From the NCBI GenBank assembly GCA_963576475.1, contig OY754978.1, positions 12,633,799 to 12,697,798 on the forward strand: a stretch of DNA of 64,000 bases. The letters run 5' to 3'. Shown piece after piece: positions 11,310-21,715 of the stretch. The notes under the pieces were generated by a model, which did no database searches, was not told the origin of the DNA, and saw nothing but the letters and a program-made list of their open reading frames with translations. The position numbers and the translations under genes are program-made. Within the stretch, counting starts at the first letter, position 1. Every line of letters begins with the position of its first letter. The stretch comes from Molanna angustata. Taxonomy: Eukaryota; Arthropoda; Insecta; Trichoptera; Molannidae.

Positions 11310-11405
11310 TTTGGAAGATATTGCCATTAGGTAGGCAATAAGCCCGAAAGTTTACTAATTATAAGTAAAGAAAGATTCAAATAAATAAATAAATAAACAA
11401 GAATA
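11310..11405 (+). mobile_element. LINE 3' UTR end with AAAT tail
   Basis: TTTGGAAGATATTGCC and GGCAATAAGCCCG precede AAATAAATAAATAAACAAG. A GGAAGA..GCAATAAG..CC segment followed by an AAAT tail is a common lepidopteran LINE ending, and a reverse-oriented relative lies at 43688-43926. Only the last ~95 bp are recognisable. Confidence 0.55.
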
Positions 11406-11537
11406 AAACAAAAATTCACCAGAGATTTTGATTTACTTTGTTATAGTTAGAAAATTCCAATAATACAAACTCCAATATAGTTGAATATTTATGAAAGTGC
11501 AAAATAAAAAAAATATATAAATAAATAAAAATACATA

Positions 11538-11634
11538 CGGTCGAACGTTTTCAAAGCTAACCGCTTTTTCCGCCGGACAAGAGTGAAAGTTTGTCCAGAG
11601 GAAGAAGCGGTTAGCTTTGAAAACGATCGACTGC
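11538..11634. repeat. Small foldback element / hairpin
   Basis: Arms CGTTTTCAAAGCTAACCGCT and its reverse complement at about 11604-11623 surround a loop that contains a second short inverted pair, CCGGACAA / TTGTCCAG. Likely a small MITE or hairpin-forming repeat; no second copy in the window. Confidence 0.7.
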
Positions 11635-12029
11635 AAATACTCAAAATCCGTGGTTTATACAAAGTTACTGTATGTATTTTTATTTTTTTATAATTTTAAA
11701 ATGTGCCACAGAGAAGTAGCTACATCATATAAAGATAAAAAAAGAGAATTTAGTATAACACCGACATTATCCAAAAAGTCCAACACCCGAGACTGTATTC
11801 TCGTTCAATTTCAGCGATTTATTTATGCGATCTTTGAAATGAGCGATTTTGGGATTCTCGATTCGTTTATTTGTAGCGATAGTTATCACATGTATCGATA
11901 CTGGCTTTTAAAAGTGATTAAAATTTTATTTAATTACGTTTGACAAGTAGAGGTTGAGAATTGATGACAAGAAAAAGTCGCCTTGGAACGTGTCAAGTCA
12001 AATAATTTACACACATACAAATTATATAT
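11635..12029. other. No gene recognised
   Basis: The frame at 11617-11943 has no recognisable domain and its start lies in the hairpin repeat. I do not regard it as a gene. Confidence 0.45.
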
Positions 12030-12890
12030 GGTCATTGCATCGTCTCTTCGTATGCCATTCAGTTTTTTTACATTTTTAACCTCTTTCAGGATTTTGTTAA
12101 GATGGTCTTATTTTTGGACGAACCCGACCTCTTATTGCATTCCTATAGGCTTTGTATATTTTCTTAGTCAGACTTTCTTGGGGGAATATTATCCTTTTCT
12201 CAAGTCTGTCATTCTTGACACGTGATCATTTCAGAACATTTTTCTATGTCGAACCCATCTTATAATGTTCTCAACTTCACACAGCCTTCGGATCTCTGTG
12301 TTTCGTATTCTATCACGAAGGGTTTTGTCAGTGACGCTTCTGAGTACCTTCATTTCGTTGGTTCCAAGGAGGCTTTCGGTACGGACAGTGTCTGCTCTTG
12401 ATTCTATTCCGTAAGTTGTAATAGGACGAATACATGTTTTGTAGATTCGAACCTTGCTAGGGATGTTGAATAATTTGAACATAAATAAGATGGGTCGGTA
12501 GCAAAGCTGATCGTGTGCTGGATTATTAAACCAATGGATTCTGGTTTGAATCTTGCTCGACTGATTTCATGTACGCCAACGTTGACCTCGAATCAACTGC
12601 TTGGGCCTGCCATACTCTTGACTCCAATGCAGATATTGTTGTACTGTCTTGCACAAGGTGTGTGTACTGCTCTGGTATGTTCTGCGCTCTCATAGCTTGC
12701 AATGCCAATCTTCGAGTTAATCGGTCGAACGCTTTTTCTTGGTCTAAGAATACCAAGTTAGGTTTTCTTTATTCAGTCTTTGCTTCTCCATTACGATCCT
12801 AACCGCTTGTATTGCAACTGAGGTTGATTTAGAAGGGATGAATCCAAACTGATTTGGTATCATAGTTACAAGTTGTGTAGTGCCTGTTTA
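12030..12890 (-). mobile_element. LINE reverse transcriptase fragment, interrupted by a SINE
   Basis: Reading the minus strand from 12890 downwards: NQFGFIPSKSTSVAIQAVR, then VFLDQEKAFDRLTRRLA, which is palm motif A (F.D..KAFD), then after the SINE RIYKTCIRPITTYGIESRAD, NEMKVLRSVTDKTLRDRIRN and a WNDHVSRMTD-like word. The YxDD box is missing, apparently deleted between the two parts. Frameshifts and stops are present. This is the only fragment in the window that keeps part of the RT palm. Confidence 0.85.
12484..12582 (+). mobile_element. tRNA-derived SINE head inserted in a LINE
   Basis: AAGATGGGTCGGTAGCAAAG continues through TGTGCTGGATTATTAAACCA to TTTGAATC.TGCTCGAC and GATTTCATG. It aligns along its whole length with the head of the better preserved SINE at 50998-51170. 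It is diverged and lacks the long tail. Its opposite orientation and position within the LINE show that it inserted after the LINE. Confidence 0.75.
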
Positions 12891-13339
12891 TGATTCTTTC
12901 CTAGACTAGATTACTTAGTATAATGAATTAAATTTATTTGTGTTGTAAAATAATAAATATTTTACAACTTGGGTTATATTATTTATAACATACAAACACG
13001 ATACAAATAATATCATTGACCTAGTTGTACAAATTCCATAATTTTACGATGTTTACAATATATTTATGAATATTGTTGATTATGCTATGAATTTTATGCG
13101 CATCGCAATATACAATATAAATTCTTTAGAAAGTAAACTGATGTATAAGATCTATGAGAACAAAATACTAGCAATAATATAAAAATTAATGTTTACTTGA
13201 TGTATGTTTTGGAAAATATTTGATGTTGAAGTTTGTAGTAGTAAAGTGGTTAGTCGTAGTATTCCGCCAGGCAGTTCTTCATATTTTTTTATTTTGGTCA
13301 TACCAAATGTGCACTATTATTTCTATTCTTTTTCTTTTT
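12891..13339. other. No gene recognised
   Basis: Very AT-rich. Nothing recognised beyond a weak inverted pair around ATAAATATTTTACAAC near 12945. Confidence 0.45.
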
Positions 13340-13740
13340 CTTGTGTCATATCAGGTCTCTTCGACGTTCGACTATCGTAGAGAAAGCCTCTTTGTCCTAG
13401 GCAGAGCAAAATAGCTCCTCCACAGTTCTCATATCGGTCAATTCCCGGATGTTTCTAAGCCAGGAAAGCTGTTTTTTTTCCGACCCCTCTACGACCCTCG
13501 TTCTTCCCTGTCATTACAAGCGGAAGGAGGTTACATTTTTTATCTTTCAAAATATGGCCGAAGTATGACACTTTACGGAGCTTTACAATAGTGAATAGTT
13601 CTCTGTTGGTTTTGACTCTACGTACCTCAGTGTTACTGACCATGTCAGTCCATGGTTTTCTCAGCATTCTGCGGTTGATTCACATTTCAAATGCTTCAAG
13701 GCGGTTTATAATATTGATTTTGAGGGTCCACTTTTTCTTT
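13340..13740 (-). mobile_element. LINE-B fragment, polymerase C-terminus
   Basis: The minus strand reads MLRKPWTDMVSNTEVRRV, then KLRKVSYFGHILKDKK and GKNEGRRGVGKKTAFL, and after a frameshift NIRELTDMRTVEELF. This matches the better copy at 27325-27770 and the plus-strand copies at 38760-38880 and 47100-47430. In this LINE group the [I/P]PWTD..SN.EVLRR, YFGHI and GRRGVGRK..SWLRN words lie between the RT domain and the 3' UTR. Broken and inactive. Confidence 0.82.
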
Positions 13741-14219
13741 CATTACTTAGTAAGATTATTACATAAATGCCAGTTACAATAATCTTATATTACCCAGCGG
13801 TTGAGAAATAGACGTCACGTCGTTTGTAGTAAGAATTCCGACCGATATTAGAATATGAAAGGATGCTAAATAAATACCTTGTCAAGTAAGTAGATGTAAT
13901 ATTTGCATAGTATTAGGGTGGGTACAGTATACCAACAGTTGAGAGAAGTTGAATGAAGGGTATACTGCGGGGGGTTAATGAGAGAGCTATTGTTTCAAAC
14001 CTGTGGTTATACCTACCGCTGCTAAATGTCACAGTTATATTCAACAACAGAGCCGACCGAGCATCGATTATTTATTTATTTAGTATACTATTTCAAACAA
14101 TCCTACGTAACCTGCGACAGGGTGTGCGAGTGTGCAATAATACCTTATTAAAATAGGAAGCATGAAATTTGCGTGATGCGTGCATTTTCACATATCAGCC
14201 TCGTCAATCATATATTATG
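13741..14219. other. No gene recognised
   Basis: AT-rich sequence, no recognised feature. Confidence 0.45.
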
Positions 14220-14640
14220 TTTTGAAGAAACATTGCCATTTTCAAAGACTGCAATTCGTTTGGAAAATTAAAATAAATAATTGAAGTATCGAAGTAAGGT
14301 ATGACTTTATGTTTTGAAGAATCATGGCCATTTTCAAAGACAACAATTTATCCTGTAAATTGAGACAAAGAATTGAAATATTGAAGTAAGCTATGATTTT
14401 ATATTTTGAAGAAACATGGTCATTTTCAAATACTATAAATAAATCGTCTGGAAAATTGAAATAAATAATTGAAATATCGAAGTAAGGTATGACTTTGTGT
14501 TTTGAAGAAACGTGGCCATTTTCAAAATATAATAATTCATCTGGTAAATTGAGACACATAATTGAAATATCAAAGTAAGCTATGATTTTATGTTTTGAAG
14601 AAACAGAGCTATTCTTGCAAAGACTACAATTCGCCCGGTA
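14220..14640. repeat. Tandem repeat, five units of 92-96 bp
   Basis: The word TGAAGAAACATGGCCATTTTC (with substitutions) recurs at about 14223, 14315, 14407, 14503 and 14596, each time followed by a diverged CAATTCGTCTGGAAAATT and ATCGAAGTAAG. Unit spacing is 92, 92, 96 and 93 bp. The minus-strand frame at 14242-14730 reads through the array as imperfect ~31-residue repeats containing VSSKHKIIAYFDISI. I judge it to be chance, because phase is lost at the 92-bp units. Confidence 0.88.
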
Positions 14641-14893
14641 AGATATTTGTCCATAGTTAAATGAGAAATGGAAATGTATAGTACGAATAGAAGCATGTTT
14701 GATATCTCTGAAACGAGATGCTGAGGTCACTTATCTCATGGTAAGGAAAATATAATAGTATGGCTTCCAAGTTTAATAGCATCAGAAACTAAGAATTCGA
14801 GAAAGGCAGTTGATATGGTCCAGAATGTGTGTGTCCTATGTTAGCTTGACTTTGGTTTAGAAAAGAAAACGATATGGTCTTCATAATAAATAG

Positions 14894-15440
14894 TTGATTA
14901 TGAATAAACGAATAAACGTAAAGATCAACAGAAACCCCGAAATCCCAGCTTTCCAGGATATCTTCCAGCCTTCAAGACAGCGTTTGCGGTCCAGAAAACC
15001 TATCTGGTCAGAAGACCTGACAAACTTCGATCTGCCTAGTGCATGGAGAGAGAGGTGGAAAGATGCAGATCCAATAAAAAATAAGGATATCATTCAAGAT
15101 CCCACCTTGAAGGTCCCGGACTTTAACCTTTCCCGTAAAGTCTGGGTCCAGCAAAACAGAATCCGCACAGGACAGGGGCGCTGCAATCACCTCATGTGGA
15201 AATGGGGCAAAAGAGATTCTCCGGAGTGTGACTGTGGAGCAACTAACCAGACTGTCCAACATCTGGTAGAGGAGTGCCTGACGAGGAGATATCCGGGGGG
15301 ATGTATGGATATCCATGATGCAACCCCGGAGGCCGTAAACTGGCTGACTGGATGGGAGCCGGGGCTTTGAATAACCGAAGTATGACGCAGCCGATGGCGT
15401 AGAGAAGCCAATGCCAAACAAAAAGTAAAGTAAGTAATAA
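14894..15440 (+). mobile_element. LINE ORF2 C-terminus, 3' end with AAGT-type tail
   Basis: A clean 158-codon frame (14894-15370) contains DFNLSRKVWVQQNRIRTGQG, then CNHLMWKWGKRDSPECDCG, NQTVQHLVEECLTRRYPGG and finally AVNWLTGWEPGL. RTGxGRC..L.KWG..DSP.CDCG..QT..HLVEEC is the typical end of several insect LINE ORF2 proteins. The stop is followed by ~50 bp and AAAAAGTAAAGTAAGTAA, the likely tail. The frame is open and little decayed, so this is a comparatively young 5'-truncated insertion. It encodes no complete enzyme. Confidence 0.85.
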
Positions 15441-15837
15441 ACGTATTCAATTTGTTATGAACAATTAATTAATTATTTATGATTTACCTATTATTAATTT
15501 TTACACAAATAGTAAACCTTAATATTTTTGTAATACTTGTTTTGAAGGCTGTATGTTTACAATATAAAATAATATAAAAAAAAACATACTATGTACAAAA
15601 AAAATGATAAATAATAAATGCTCGTTTAAGAAATCCATTACATACCTAATTGTATATATTTTTCAAGTACTATATTGTGAATTACTCTCGAATCGTAGGC
15701 AGGTTATCCACGTTTAATATAGAACATAAAAATGATTAGATTGTATGACGGTTTCATTGACAATTCATAATATAATCAAACTTACCTTATTATCTCAAAG
15801 GTAAATTCACATATCTTTCAAGATACGGTCGTCCACT

Positions 15838-16465
15838 CCGATCTGTTGAATCTCTCTTCCTTAGCTTGCATCCCACATGGTGGTGGGGTCCGCTCTCCTC
15901 ACTGCGCTCCTCCACTTCGCCCTATCCTGAGCATCGTCCTCAGAGACATCACATTTTTGCATGTCCTCAGCTACCAGGCTTTTCCATCGTTTTTTGGGAC
16001 GCCCTCTAGATCTTTTGCCAGACACTCAATGGTCCAGTGCAGTGTTTCCTATATATTCTGGCGGTTTTCTAAGGATATGCCCGAACCACCTCAGCCTATT
16101 CTCCATCAGCTTATCGGATACATCGCGTACACCCAGGCTACCTCTTATATATTCATTTCGTATTTTATCTTTTCTCGTGACGCCACCCATCCACCTAAGC
16201 ATCTTCATCTCGGCTGTTTGCACTGACTGAACTTGTCTTCGAGTGACGGTCCAGGTCTCACTACCATATGTCAACACTGGTCTGATCATTGTCTTGTATA
16301 CATGGCCTTTCATCTTCACTGGCATTCGCTTGTCACAGATTATTCCAGTCACTTCTCTCCATTTAAGCCAGCCTGCGGCAATACGGTGCTGAATGTTAGT
16401 TTCCAGGCTTCCTGACTCATGTATCATGTTCCCAAGATACTTGTATGGATATTGAATGTTTTTTA
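15838..16465 (-). mobile_element. RTE-type LINE fragment, RT C-terminus to 3' end
   Basis: The minus strand reads YPYKYLGNMIHESGSLE, HVYKTMIRPVLTYGSETWTV, AEMKMLRWMGGVTRKDKIRN and ENRLRWFGHILRKPPEY, then after a frameshift DVSEDDAQDRAKWRSAVRRA followed by DPTTMWD. That last segment is the usual terminus of this RTE-like group (DAQDRAKWR..I.kADP...WD). About 133 residues are uninterrupted. 5'-truncated just upstream of YKYLG; the palm is lost. Confidence 0.88.
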
Positions 16466-16964
16466 CAATAAAAAAATATTATGTGTATTCAAATTCATAG
16501 TACTTTTTTTAGTACAGATTCTACAAAAAGTAACTATAAAACTAGACTGAAATGTCTGTATTCGTCAACTCAAGTGTTCGTTAGACTCAAAATTATTATT
16601 GTTGATTGATTCAGTAAGGCGATTTGGTTATACTTATTTGTAAAGTTTATTTCTGGAGTTTTTTTTTATTTTCTGTTAGTTATTTTGGTCATTTGCTGTA
16701 AGTTAAGTAGGTATGTGAAATAGAGAATCTGTCCTGCCAAAAAACAGAAAATAAGATTGTAATTATTTTTTTATTATTTTTCTTCTGTAATCTTTACTCT
16801 CTTTTTTTTGTCATACTTACCACAGTACACATTGTCTTGTACATGTATATATTAACATTAGTTAGGATTTGTTGGAAGAAATTGCCGTATGACAATAAAC
16901 CCGACAGTGCACAAAATATATCAACAAGAAGTTGCAAATATTTAAGTAAATATTATTTTTTTTG
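16466..16964. other. No gene recognised
   Basis: AT-rich. A possible LINE 3' UTR word (GGAAGAAATTGCCGTATGAC) sits near 16873 without a body or tail. Confidence 0.4.
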
Positions 16965-17100
16965 AAAAATAGTGAATATGTCCTTGTTACAAGTACATAT
17001 ACATCCTCATGAATTACCTAAAATAAGAATATGCTTGTGCTATAGGTGAACGAAATCGATCGTGGCAGGATTCGAACTTGCGATCACCACCCATATAATA
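16965..17100 (-). mobile_element. tRNA-derived SINE, truncated head
   Basis: GAATATGTCCTTGTTACAAG, ACATATACATC, GCTTGTGCTATAGGTGAACG and GGCAGGATTCGAAC are the family tail and B-box region in reverse orientation. The copy stops within the anticodon-proximal part, so the A-box is missing. Complete relatives lie at 21544-21715 and 57382-57548. Confidence 0.8.
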
Positions 17101-17109
17101 TACTGGCAC

Positions 17110-17240
17110 CCATATAATAACAGCTGTTTTGTTTCCCAAAATAAAATAAATAAATAAATAATAAACACTTCCTTGCACCCTGCGCAAGTGACGAGTTTAT
17201 TGCCGTGTGGCAGGTCAAAGATCTCATCAGACATTGTCTG
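17110..17240. repeat. LINE AAAT-tail remnant plus diverged copy of the 51.8-52.4 kb repeat
   Basis: ACAGCTGTTTTGTTTCCCAA followed by AAATAAATAAATAAT matches the LINE 3' end at 57231-57268. It is followed by CCTTGCACCCTGCGCAAGTG, the reverse complement of a conserved word in the duplicated repeat at 51765-52400. Both are fragments. The two SINE-to-LINE-tail junctions (here and at 57269) are similar. Confidence 0.5.
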
Positions 17241-18207
17241 TCCGTCGCGTCGTCTATAGATTTAATATTTTGTTATAGATATTTTATTTATGTACATAAA
17301 TATCTTGGATTAACAAATAATATAATGTATGTTGTTATGATGTACATAGATTAACTTTTCAAAGTATGTGAAAACCGTCTCTGACTTTTCATACAACATG
17401 ATGGAAATTTAATGTTCCGTGAATGATTTATAACAACGTCATGAAATGCACAGTCGCATTAGTATAAAAAAACAAGTTAATGCGCTCAAATTCTTTTGCA
17501 TAGCTAATTTAAAGGATTTATATATGTACAATAATTAATATAAAATTAACTAAAATCATAATATTATATTATGTATGTATCTGTACTTTGAATGTTGTAT
17601 TTAATAGGTGCTTGAAATATTATAATCCCCTCTTCTGTTTGTTCAAACATTTAATGATTTATTGATTCTCATTAAATATGGTTTCGATAACCGTTTATAA
17701 AGAGCAAATGAATATTAATGATGTGTCAACAAAAAATTGTATTTTCATAATAATAATAATAATATTAGGTAGGTTTTCATTCGTACGGATGTAATTTAAA
17801 TGAAAGTTGAAAGTCAAAAGAATTATAAAGGCAATAGAATTTTTCAGATAAATAGATTCCAATCTTTGATTTGGTATAATAACAACATTCTTGAACAAAA
17901 ATAATCCATATTTTACCGAGTTTTGTAATTTGCATTTTTTGCTTTGTCTATAGTGGGTACTTAATTTTTTGTTACTTAAAATGTTAATGCCTACGATTAT
18001 ACTCAAAAATTATATAAATTGTTTGCAGTGGGTTATAATCAAAACGATATATTTTTTTATTTATTTACTTGGAAAACAAACAAGATACAATGTTACAAGT
18101 AAAGAATAATGCATGATAATATAAAAAAGTATGATTAGTTCATAGCATCTAAATGATATGTTTTCACATAAGAACAAATGTAAATTTCACATAAAACCGA
18201 CAAATAT
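17241..18207. other. No gene recognised
   Basis: Very AT-rich. The minus frame at 17695-18006 has no recognisable domain, and ATAATA runs near 17750 are simple sequence. No feature supported. Confidence 0.45.
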
Positions 18208-18390
18208 AATGTCCTTTTATGATTCGTTTCAGAATACGAAATCGTCTAAATCAACGGGCGACTGTGGATAAAATTATTTTATCCGCGCGGTGTGATTAAT
18301 GAGTCTCGTATAAATTCTGTTAACTTTTGACATTTCTCATATACTAAAATTCAGACGGATAAATTTAGACGAATCAGAATAGAACATTAT
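18208..18390. mobile_element. MITE-S, copy 1
   Basis: The left end ATGTCCTTTTATGATTCGTT is roughly inverted at the right end (AGACGAATCAGAATAGAACA). The interior shares TTTTATCCGCGC, TCTCGTATAAATTC and GGATAAATTTAGACGAATCA with the copy at 48008-48162. About 180 bp, non-coding. The flanking bases allow a TA duplication, which would suit Tc1/mariner, but this is not certain. Confidence 0.68.
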
Positions 18391-18829
18391 TTATTTATTT
18401 ATTCACACATACATATACATAATTGACAAATAATATTCTTAACTGCAATGCCCCACTAGGTAAAAAACCTGTGCCGGGGCTAAAGCATTTTGAAATAATG
18501 ATACTTTTAACAGTGAATGCCAACTAACAAAACATAGCATTCCAAATATAAATAACATACAATAACAAAATTGGAAATAACATAAATAGATACATAAAAA
18601 AGTGCATTACAAATTAAAAAAAAACCATAATCAACGAATGCCTATTCAAAAGTAGAAATAGAACATATTAAACAAAAAAACAAAAATCAAAATTAAAGAC
18701 AGTTTAGAACAATAAGGGTATGAAAAAAAAACACAATAGAAAACACGTTAGTTCGCCAACGTATATATGTAACATATTTCATGTTAGTGTATGTGTTATG
18801 ATGTGTTTTATGGTATTATTTTATTTTTT
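18385..18829 (-). mobile_element. LINE 3' UTR with AAAT tail
   Basis: TTATTTATTTATTCACACAT at 18388 is an AAAT tail on the minus strand. Next to it is GCCCCACTAGG..AAACCTGTGCCGGGGC, a 3' UTR-like segment with an inverted CCCC/GGGG pair. Upstream (higher coordinates) is AT-rich without coding motifs, so this is a tail-only copy or the UTR of the next element. Confidence 0.5.
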
Positions 18830-19830
18830 TATTTATTTTATTTTATTCGGACACATAACAGGTTTTTTTATCAAAATACATCATAATGCTATATAATTAA
18901 CCAAGTGGTAAGCCAATTATAATTCTCCACTAAATTATATAAACATTTTTTATATATTTTATTATCAAGAGAACATTGATCAGGTTTAGGATATGGGAAG
19001 GAAACTGGGAAATGAACTGGAAGGATGAAATATGATAATTTCACTAAACGATGATGGTAGTCGCATTATGTATATTATTCTTTAGTCCTTGTAGAGACAG
19101 ATTAAATAGATCGGGTTGAGGGTAAAGATTATTGTAGTTGTTACAGCAGCGTTTAATAAAACTGTTTTGATCGTAATTTGTTCTTGACAGAGGTGTGTAA
19201 AATAGACTATTGTGCCGTGATTTTCTAGAAGGGAAGTTAAAAGGCATTCTTTCAACAAGATAAGGACTATCGACCAAATTATATAATATTTTGTAAAGAA
19301 AGAAGATGTCTGTGATTTTAATTCGAGAAGTATTTGTGCTTCTGTACTTGTATATTTGATTATGGAAGTTAAGGTATGTGACAACTTATTTTTTATTTTT
19401 TCACAGTTGAAGCGAACTCTAGGTGGCTTCTTACAGAGGTATTACAAAGAAGAATAAGGGAACTTGTGCTTTTAAAGGATTTTGTGCATCTAAGTATGAA
19501 AACCCAATTCCTAAAGCTATTGTTCACAATGCTCTAAATCTGTGGAATGAATGAGAGTTGACTATCAATGATAACACCCATGTCCCTCGCTTGAAGTTTT
19601 CTTGATAACGGAATATGATTCATTTTATAGTTTTAGACAATCGGGCGTTTTTTTTCTACAGAAATAAATGGAGAAACATTTATTGACATTTAAATAAAGT
19701 TGATTAGCTTCACGGTAATAAATGAGATTATTTAAATGTAAAAGTTGACAATCTTCAGGTGATGTGATATTGTTTTGAAAAATTTCATCGGCAATTAGAA
19801 TCGGCAAATTTAGATATGTGTTACATTGTA
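18830..19830 (-). mobile_element. LINE (Jockey/CR1-type) RT C-terminal half with 3' UTR and AAAT tail
   Basis: From 19807 downwards the minus strand reads DCQLLHLNNLIYYREANQLY with LNVNKCFSI, then a DMGVIIDSQLSF thumb word, VRSHLEFAS, YLVERMPFNFPSRKSRHNSL and PLSRTNYDQNSFIKRCCNNY, ending in FNLSLQGLKN. This is the ordered region from just after the YADD box to the stop in Jockey-like polymerases. Several frameshifts are present. AAAT repeats at 18822-18850 form the tail. A second copy of the terminal part lies at 56497-57268. Confidence 0.82.
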
Positions 19831-20824
19831 TCGATCTATGTGAGAAAAATTATGGATGAACGTGATTGTGGTATGTACTATTTATCGAATTGTTGTAATA
19901 TGTATGTATGTTCTGAAATCTGCTTGTGATTTATGTATTATATCGAAATGTTTAAAGTATGTATTGTAGTTAAAGCAATTCCGTTTAATGTAATTGTTTT
20001 GTGAGTAGTTTGTGTAACATCGGTCGATTACATATAATATCTATGATAGTGAATCCTTAACATGGCAAAACACGTATGAGACAAAGCTGATATTCAATCA
20101 TTAAACGAAACGAGTGGGTTGTGGCCAACGCTAAACTCTTCCCTAACAAGTCATTCTATAAAGTATTCAAATTTTGTATGGAAAATATTCAGCATTTTCA
20201 TGAAATTAGATCGTTACCATAGAATTATAATGTACAGAAGCCGCGTCTAGTACAAATTTCGAATTCAAATGTATGCAAAGTTTTTTTACATGTGTGTGTG
20301 AGGCGGTAGATCGGTTGGTCTACGTATTATGTAGGTGTGCGTAACGGTAGGTGTACGTATACGGCCGGGCGAGTGAAATTCGTCTGTTTCAGCGTAGTTT
20401 TAGTTGGCATACATTCATTGCGCTGACTAGGTATCTGTATCATATATAATCTAAGTTCGTTACATTATTTTTTTTTAAATATTTTATTACGAAAAATTGA
20501 TAATTCTTCAATGCTATTTTATGAAAATGGTGTTCTCTTTTAGCAATTTGAAAATAATACAATCAAATTTTAAGTATCCGTGGTCTCTTTGAAATATTTG
20601 ACAGTAAAAAAATTAGAAGCACTGATCATATGTCTTTCAGAATTAAATGTGGTCTAAACGAGTAAAAGATATACAAATTTGAAAAGAATCGAATAATTAC
20701 TTTAGCTTATAATCGATAAAGTAGAATAAACACGCCGTACTTACATAGTACAAAGCACATATCAGATAGTACACAGCACACAAAGATACATTGTGATGAA
20801 ACTTTCAGAATTTAATCTCACCGT
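19831..20824. other. No gene; one dispersed repeat inside
   Basis: AT-rich apart from a short GC-richer stretch near 20330-20400 (CGTATACGGCCGGGCGAGTG). The only repeat recognised is the one listed at 20110-20245. Confidence 0.45.
20110..20245 (-). repeat. Dispersed repeat W, partial copy
   Basis: AACGAGTGGGTTGTGGCCAA, AAATTTTGTATGGAAA and ATTCAGCATTTTCATGAAAT are the reverse complement of the ends of the repeats at 22580-22860 and 30130-30410. Only the terminal ~130 bp are present. Confidence 0.65.
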
Positions 20825-21400
20825 CGTCCTCATTGCTCCATAATATGAGGACTGCCCTGATCTGGTCCATGCATCTTGTATGGGATCTCTCTCTTCCATT
20901 TCTACCTTCAACCCCACCTATGACAACTAGCTTTCTTATCGGGTCTGACGATGTATCCAAAAAACTGTAGGACGCGCTTGAGACGTATGGCGGAAAATTT
21001 GTCCTTTATCTTTATCTTCAGGTCCTTTCTGATGAATATTATATGTCCTGGAAATTTGAAGCATATAAGGCCGTGTTTCTCGAACAAAGATTATAGTAAA
21101 AGTCTAGTTAAAATACTTTAATTTCATAAAATTGTTCAATAATTTTGGTGGTTTCATTGAAATCTAATGCCGTCAAACGATGCAATTTTGAACAATTTTA
21201 TGAAATCCAAATATTTAAACTATACATACTATTACTGATACTTTTGTTGAAACAACCCAGCCTAAGTCTCCAGCACCATATTTCAAGGGCGTCGATTCTT
21301 TGCCTCTGCGGGGATAATAAGTGCCTTTGTTACGCGAAACTTGGAGGATTTGTAAATACTTCCATCTTTCCATATCTTGTCAAATTTATTCGTGTCAATT
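20825..21400 (-). mobile_element. LINE fragment interrupted by a foldback MITE
   Basis: On the minus strand, KIWKDGSIYK and RIDALEIWCWRLRL (higher coordinates) and FIRKDLKIKIKDKFSA, IRLKRVLQFFGYIVRPD (lower coordinates) are the two halves of a well-known insect LINE segment. The insertion at 21066-21258 separates them. The 3' portion near 20880 (CATCTTGTATGGGATC in plus sense) is decayed. Palm domain absent. Confidence 0.78.
21066..21258. mobile_element. Foldback MITE inside a LINE
   Basis: The inner arms are nearly perfect: ATTTCATAAAATTGTTCAAT against TTTTGAACAATTTTATGAAA. The outer arms (GTTTCTCGAACAAAGATTAT against ACTTTTGTTGAAAC) are weaker. Its limits are set by the point where the LINE translation breaks off and resumes. 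Non-coding, family otherwise not seen here. Confidence 0.7.
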
Positions 21401-21477
21401 TATTTTGGCTATACCAACACGATGTTTTATTTCGTCTTAATAAGACGCATAAATGCCGCTGTTAGCTATTGTGATTA

Positions 21478-21540
21478 AATAGTTAATTTTGAAAATCTTT
21501 TCCCTAGTACCTACAAAAGATACGTAGGTTTTTTTTTTCA
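21478..21540 (+). mobile_element. Isolated end of the long-inverted-repeat element X
   Basis: TTTTGAAAATCTTTTCCCTA, GTACCTAC and AAAAGATACGTAGG match the outer end of the arms of the 43.5-47.0 kb element. No second arm is found nearby, so it is a solo end. Confidence 0.6.
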
Positions 21541-21543
21541 CCA

Positions 21544-21715
21544 TAAAATGAATATGTCCTTGTTAAACAAGTACATATACATCTTCCTACGTTCCCTAAA
21601 ATAAGCAAATAAATGCTTGTGCTATAGGTGAACGAAATCGGTCGAGGCAGGATTCGAACTCGCGACCACTGGATTACTAAACCAGCGCGCTAACCGCTCT
21701 GCCACCGACCCATCT
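21544..21715 (-). mobile_element. tRNA-derived SINE, full length
   Basis: On the minus strand the head reads GATGGGTCGGTGGCAGAGCG, an A-box-like start, then the anticodon arm CTGG.TTAGTAATCCAG and the B-box-like GAGTTCGAATCC. The body follows (TGCCTCGACCGATTTCGTTC, ACCTATAGCACAAGCA, TAGGGAACGTAGGAAG), with the terminus GGACATATTCATTTTA. The anticodon loop TTAGTAA points to a tRNA-Thr(AGT) ancestor. About 170 bp. Pol III promoter boxes are present but imperfect. Related copies: 50998, 56400, 57269 and 57382. Confidence 0.92.

Noticed and set aside
14242..14730. 162-codon minus-strand frame with repeated VSSKHKIIAYFDISI-like blocks
   Set aside because: It follows a non-coding 92-96 bp tandem repeat; phase is lost where units are 92 bp, and no start context or homology is seen.
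21620..21715. tRNA gene with complete A and B boxes
   Set aside because: The head continues into a conserved SINE body and tail, the same unit recurs at several places, and the acceptor stem is not paired.
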